8,157 nt of DNA from Acidobacteriota bacterium. Lineage in GTDB: Bacteria > Acidobacteriota > Terriglobia > Terriglobales > Acidobacteriaceae. Shown here in pieces: positions 5,285-8,157 of the stretch; the stretch's first letter is position 1; the number at the start of each line of letters is the position of its first letter. A program made the translations under genes and the position numbers. The notes under the pieces were generated by a model. The model was not told the origin of the DNA and did not search any database. It was given only the letters and a program-made list of their open reading frames with translations. The stretch lies in contig JAJYSL010000194.1 in NCBI GenBank assembly GCA_021793595.1, positions 1 through 8,157 on the forward strand, given 5' to 3'.

Positions 5285-7333
5285 ATGGCGAAACAAAAAA
5301 ACACGCACCAACGATCGATCTGGGATCCGCAGATTGCACGCCGCGCCCTGATCGATTCGTTGCCCAAACTGAACCCTTTCAACATGATGAAAAATCCGGT
5401 GATGTTCGTTGTCGAAGTCGGCAGCGTAATCACCACCGTGCTTCTGCTGCAGCACATCGGCAGGCATGGAACGGCAATCGTCTTCGATCTCCAGATCACG
5501 CTGTGGCTATGGTTCACGGTGCTGTTCGCAAACTTCGCAGAAGCCATGGCTGAGGGCCGAGGTAAAGCGCAGGCCGATGCGCTTCGGCGAGCCAAGTCCG
5601 AGACCATGGCGAATCGGGTCAACGATAAGGGCGTGGTCGAGAAAGTCCCCAGCTCCAAGCTTTGTTCTGGCAATATCGTCATTGTCTCCGCAGGCGAAAT
5701 GATTCCAGGTGATGGGGAGATTATTGACGGCGTGGCTTCGGTCGACGAGTCCGCCATTACCGGCGAATCCGCCCCTGTCATTCGAGAGTCCGGCGGGGAC
5801 CGCTCCGCAGTTACGGGAGGTACCCGCGTCCTCTCTGATCAAATCAAGATTCGTATCACTTCCAACCCGGGAGAAACCTTCATCGACAAGATGATTGCCT
5901 TGGTCGAAGGCGCCGAACGTCAGAAAACTCCGAACGAGATTGCGTTGAACATTCTGCTCGCCGGCCTCACCATCATTTTCCTGTTGGCAGTCGTCACTCT
6001 GCAGCCGATTGCCCTGTACTCGCACTCGCCGCAGACGGTCTTTGTGCTTGTCTCGCTGCTTGTCTGCTTGATTCCGACGACAATTGGCGGCCTGCTTTCC
6101 GCGATTGGGATCGCCGGTATGGATCGACTTGTCCAACACAACGTGCTGGCCATGTCCGGGCGAGCTGTAGAAGCTGCCGGAGACGTAAACACGCTCCTCC
6201 TCGACAAGACCGGAACCATCACCTTTGGTAATCGGCAGGCTACAGAATTTCTTCCGGCCCCAGGCGTCAGCAAAGACCAGCTTGCCGATGCGGCGCAACT
6301 TTCTTCGCTTGCCGATGAAACGCCGGAAGGCCGCTCCATCGTTGTCTTGGCAAAAGAGACCTATGGATTGCGCGGGCGCGACCTGACAACCATGCACGCG
6401 GAATTTGTCCCCTTCAGCGCCACGACGCGCATGTCTGGCATCAACGTCGACGGGCGCACCATTCGCAAAGGCGCAGCAGATTCGATTGCAACTTATTTGC
6501 ATACATCCGGAGGCATCCTCGCAGACGAGGTCCGCGCGGAAGTAGAAATGATTGCGCGCAGCGGTGGCACTCCGCTGGTGGTTGCGGAAAACAATCGCGC
6601 CTTGGGAGTGATCCATCTCAAAGATATTGTCAAGGGCGGCATGCGCGAACGTTTCGCACAGCTGCGTGCCATGGGCATCCGCACAATTATGATCACGGGC
6701 GACAATCCACTGACCGCGGCGGCAATCGCCCGCGAGGCTGGCGTTGATGACTTCCTGGCGGAGGCAAAACCGAAAGACAAGATGGATCTGATTCGGCGCG
6801 AGCAAGCTGAGGGTAAGCTGGTCGCGATGACCGGCGACGGCACCAACGATGCTCCCGCACTGGCCCAGGCGGATGTCGGTGTCGCAATGAACACCGGCAC
6901 ACAAGCCGCCAAAGAAGCCGGCAACATGGTCGATCTGGATTCGAACCCGACCAAGCTGATCGAAATCGTGGAGATCGGCAAGCAGTTGTTGATGACCCGC
7001 GGCGCACTCACAACTTTTTCCATCGCCAACGATGTCGCGAAGTATTTTGCCATCATCCCCGCGATGTTCGCCGCGACATTTCCGGTTCTCAGCGCGTTGA
7101 ACATTATGCATCTGCGAACACCGCAGTCAGCCATCCTATCCGCAGTCATCTTTAACGCAGTGATTATCGTCGCGCTAATCCCGTTAGCGTTGCGTGGGGT
7201 GAAATATCGGCCCATGAATGCGGAAGTTCTGCTGCGCAACAACCTCTTGCTCTACGGGCTGGGGGGGATCATTCTTCCCTTCCTCGGCATCAAGCTCATC
7301 GACATGGCGATCACGGTCATGCACCTAATTTGA
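5285..7333 (+). CDS. kdpB: KdpB, P-type ATPase subunit of the Kdp K+ pump
   Basis: KdpB hydrolyses ATP to drive K+ import through KdpA. From ATG 5285 the protein is 682 residues, equal to E. coli KdpB, and every landmark falls on the same number. The actuator loop is TGES at 159-162. The phosphorylated aspartate is D307 in DKTGTIT. Nucleotide-binding F377 and K395 lie in [12 protein letters not shown] and IRKGAAD. The hinge TGDGTNDAP has D518 and D522. The membrane charges D583 and K586 lie in NDVAKYF. S162, whose phosphorylation inhibits the E. coli pump, is present. [27 protein letters not shown] segment leads into the central helices, and the C-terminus ends in hydrophobic helices. An in-frame ATG at 5264 would add 7 residues but lacks a good ribosome binding site. 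The gene follows kdpA by 28 bp, and its stop overlaps the kdpC ribosome binding site. Confidence 0.98.
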   Translation: MAKQKNTHQRSIWDPQIARRALIDSLPKLNPFNMMKNPVMFVVEVGSVITTVLLLQHIGRHGTAIVFDLQITLWLWFTVLFANFAEAMAEGRGKAQADALRRAKSETMANRVNDKGVVEKVPSSKLCSGNIVIVSAGEMIPGDGEIIDGVASVDESAITGESAPVIRESGGDRSAVTGGTRVLSDQIKIRITSNPGETFIDKMIALVEGAERQKTPNEIALNILLAGLTIIFLLAVVTLQPIALYSHSPQTVFVLVSLLVCLIPTTIGGLLSAIGIAGMDRLVQHNVLAMSGRAVEAAGDVNTLLLDKTGTITFGNRQATEFLPAPGVSKDQLADAAQLSSLADETPEGRSIVVLAKETYGLRGRDLTTMHAEFVPFSATTRMSGINVDGRTIRKGAADSIATYLHTSGGILADEVRAEVEMIARSGGTPLVVAENNRALGVIHLKDIVKGGMRERFAQLRAMGIRTIMITGDNPLTAAAIAREAGVDDFLAEAKPKDKMDLIRREQAEGKLVAMTGDGTNDAPALAQADVGVAMNTGTQAAKEAGNMVDLDSNPTKLIEIVEIGKQLLMTRGALTTFSIANDVAKYFAIIPAMFAATFPVLSALNIMHLRTPQSAILSAVIFNAVIIVALIPLALRGVKYRPMNAEVLLRNNLLLYGLGGIILPFLGIKLIDMAITVMHLI

Positions 7334-7335
7334 GG
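7332..7335 (+). promoter_or_regulatory. kdpC ribosome binding site overlapping the kdpB stop
   Basis: GAGG overlaps the TGA stop of kdpB (7331-7333) and lies 6 nt before the ATG at 7342. It supports 7342 over the in-frame TTG at 7330 and suggests translational coupling of kdpB and kdpC. Confidence 0.7.
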
Positions 7336-7341
7336 ATCGAT

Positions 7342-7932
7342 ATGCGGAAACAATTCATCACAGCGTGTTTGTTTACTTTGGTGACGACCATCCTGCTCGG
7401 TCTGGGCTACCCGCTCGCCGTCACTGGGCTGGCCCACCTTCTGATGCCGGCGAAAGCCAATGGAGAGTTGATCACGAAGAATGGTGTTCTTGTCGGCTCG
7501 AGATTGATCGGCCAGCCATTCACGGGCCCCGGCTACTTCAATAGCCGTCCATCTGCAGCGGGTAGCGGCTACGACGCCGCAGACTCTTCCGGCTCGAATC
7601 TCGGGCCAACCAACGCAACCTTAATCGCGCGTGTCGAGCGGAGTGTGCAGTACTGGAAGAGCCGCGAAGCCAAGACGCACAATGCCGGCACCGACGTGCC
7701 AGTGGATCTGGTCACGACCTCAGGCTCAGGATTGGATCCTGACATTACCGTCGCCGCAGCCGAGTACCAGGTCGCCTCAGTCGCGCAAGTTCGCGGACTT
7801 CCAGCCGATCGGGTGGAGCATCTGGTACAGGTCCACATGGAACCGAGACAATTTGGGATTCTGGGCGAGCCTCGCGTAAGCGTTCTAGAGTTGAATCTCG
7901 CACTCGACGCGATGTCCGCGCAACACAAATAG
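7342..7932 (+). CDS. kdpC: KdpC, accessory subunit of the Kdp K+ pump
   Basis: A 196-residue protein (E. coli KdpC is 190). It has one N-terminal membrane helix (about residues 5-31, ending GYPLAVTGLAHLL), then a periplasmic domain with the family motifs. These are VGSRLIGQPFTGPGYFNSRPSA (51-72), SGSNLGPTN (84-91), PVDLVTTSGSGLDPDIT (120-136), AAAEYQVASVAQVRGL (138-153) and the ending FGILGEPRVSVLELNLALD. KdpC is needed for assembly and activity of the complex and is proposed to aid nucleotide or K+ handling. The start at 7342 follows GAGG at 6-nt spacing, 8 bp after the kdpB stop. It appears to be the last gene of the operon: no kdpD follows, unlike the enteric order kdpFABCDE. Nothing appears broken. 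Confidence 0.97.
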   Translation: MRKQFITACLFTLVTTILLGLGYPLAVTGLAHLLMPAKANGELITKNGVLVGSRLIGQPFTGPGYFNSRPSAAGSGYDAADSSGSNLGPTNATLIARVERSVQYWKSREAKTHNAGTDVPVDLVTTSGSGLDPDITVAAAEYQVASVAQVRGLPADRVEHLVQVHMEPRQFGILGEPRVSVLELNLALDAMSAQHK

Positions 7933-8054
7933 TCTCGCCATTCACGACAAAATCATCCTGGTATCCGCTGGTTTAATCCTGGAAACTTCGCGTGGTTATT
8001 CCTGTCTGCGAGCGCAATCCGGCTGTCTTCATTTAGAATCGACAGTGTCACCGC
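7933..8054 (+). other. Spacer between kdpC and tRNA-Leu
   Basis: 122 bp with no supported reading frame. I found no GC-rich hairpin followed by a T-run, so no intrinsic terminator for the kdp operon can be named. A 7-bp direct repeat ATCCTGG (7955-7961, 7976-7982) is short enough to be chance. The 3' part carries the probable tRNA promoter. Confidence 0.6.
8034..8039 (+). promoter_or_regulatory. Probable -10 element of the tRNA-Leu gene
   Basis: TAGAAT matches TATAAT at 5 of 6 positions and ends 15 bp before the mature tRNA 5' end, which would give a leader of about 8-10 nt. No convincing -35 hexamer is visible at 16-18 bp upstream, so the promoter call is tentative. Confidence 0.45.
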
Positions 8055-8141
8055 GCCGGGATGGCGGAACTGGCAGACGCAGCGGACTCAAAATCCGCCG
8101 ACCTTCGGGTCATGGGGGTTCGACCCCCCCTCCCGGCACCA
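8055..8141 (+). tRNA. tRNA-Leu, anticodon CAA, with encoded CCA
   Basis: An 87-nt class II tRNA that reads UUG codons. The acceptor stem pairs GCCGGGA (8055-8061) with TCCCGGC (8131-8137), followed by A and an encoded CCA (8139-8141). The anticodon stem is GCGGA/TCCGC (8082-8086 / 8094-8098), with loop CTCAAAA giving anticodon CAA at 8089-8091. The long variable arm GACC-TTCG-GGTC (8100-8111) is typical of leucine tRNAs. The T arm has five G-C pairs (8114-8118 / 8126-8130) around TTCGACC. It is independent of the kdp operon and probably has its own promoter. tRNA 3' ends are common integration sites, but too little sequence follows to judge. Confidence 0.97.
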
Positions 8142-8157
8142 TGAAAACAAAAGATTT

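Noticed and set aside
5507..7111. Long (534-codon) open frame on the minus strand inside kdpB
   Set aside because: It lies wholly opposite a strongly conserved P-type ATPase, has no recognisable domain or start context, and its His/Arg/Gly-rich product is typical of antisense shadows in GC-rich genes.
7330..7341. TTG start for kdpC overlapping the kdpB stop
   Set aside because: ATG 7342 has a well-placed GAGG and begins directly at the typical short basic N-terminus before the membrane helix.
7955..7982. Direct repeat ATCCTGG downstream of kdpC as an attachment site or repeat element
   Set aside because: Two 7-bp copies 21 bp apart are not beyond chance, and there is no integrase or flanking structure.
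8055..8157. tRNA-Leu as an integration site for a mobile element
   Set aside because: Only 16 bases follow the tRNA; no integrase, no duplicated tRNA 3' end in the window.

Overview
The window holds an almost complete high-affinity potassium uptake (Kdp) locus on the + strand, followed by a leucine tRNA gene. It looks like chromosomal DNA of a Gram-negative-type bacterium: a signal-peptide-bearing outer-membrane beta-barrel protein is built into the operon. GC content is moderate to high, the KdpD is short and kinase-less, and the order is regulators, then porin, then transporter. Together these make me favour an Acidobacteriota-like source. That assignment is inference from gene content, not a database match.

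Layout. Bases 1-1038 are the 3' part of a gene for a stand-alone KdpD N-terminal region (nucleotide-binding KdpD domain plus universal-stress-protein-like domain). It has no membrane segments and no histidine kinase. Seven bases later comes kdpE (1046-1792), a complete OmpR-family response regulator. Four in-phase 11-bp direct repeats (1784-1827) overlap the kdpE stop codon and are the obvious candidate KdpE operator. A weak -10 element follows, then a leader of roughly 150 nt containing a small inverted repeat and a T-rich tract. The structural operon then runs: an outer-membrane barrel protein (about 1999-3270), a 28-codon membrane peptide with a GTG start (3298-3384), kdpF (3389-3478), kdpA (3481-5256), kdpB (5285-7333) and kdpC (7342-7932). 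A 122-bp spacer with a probable tRNA promoter leads to tRNA-Leu(CAA) at 8055-8141.

How the parts fit. KdpFABC is an ATP-driven K+ pump: KdpA is the channel-like K+-selective subunit, KdpB the P-type ATPase, and KdpC and KdpF are accessory subunits. KdpE, presumably phosphorylated by a kinase that is not in this window, would bind the repeat array and switch on the porin and pump genes together. The short KdpD may sense nucleotides or ionic state and modulate that signalling. The barrel protein could supply the outer-membrane route for K+.

The least ordinary parts are the four-repeat operator, the porin as first gene of the pump operon, the extra 28-residue peptide beside kdpF, and the missing kinase domain. 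I see no mobile element, CRISPR array or clear terminator hairpin. The longest stretch without a confident gene is about 206 bases (1793-1998).
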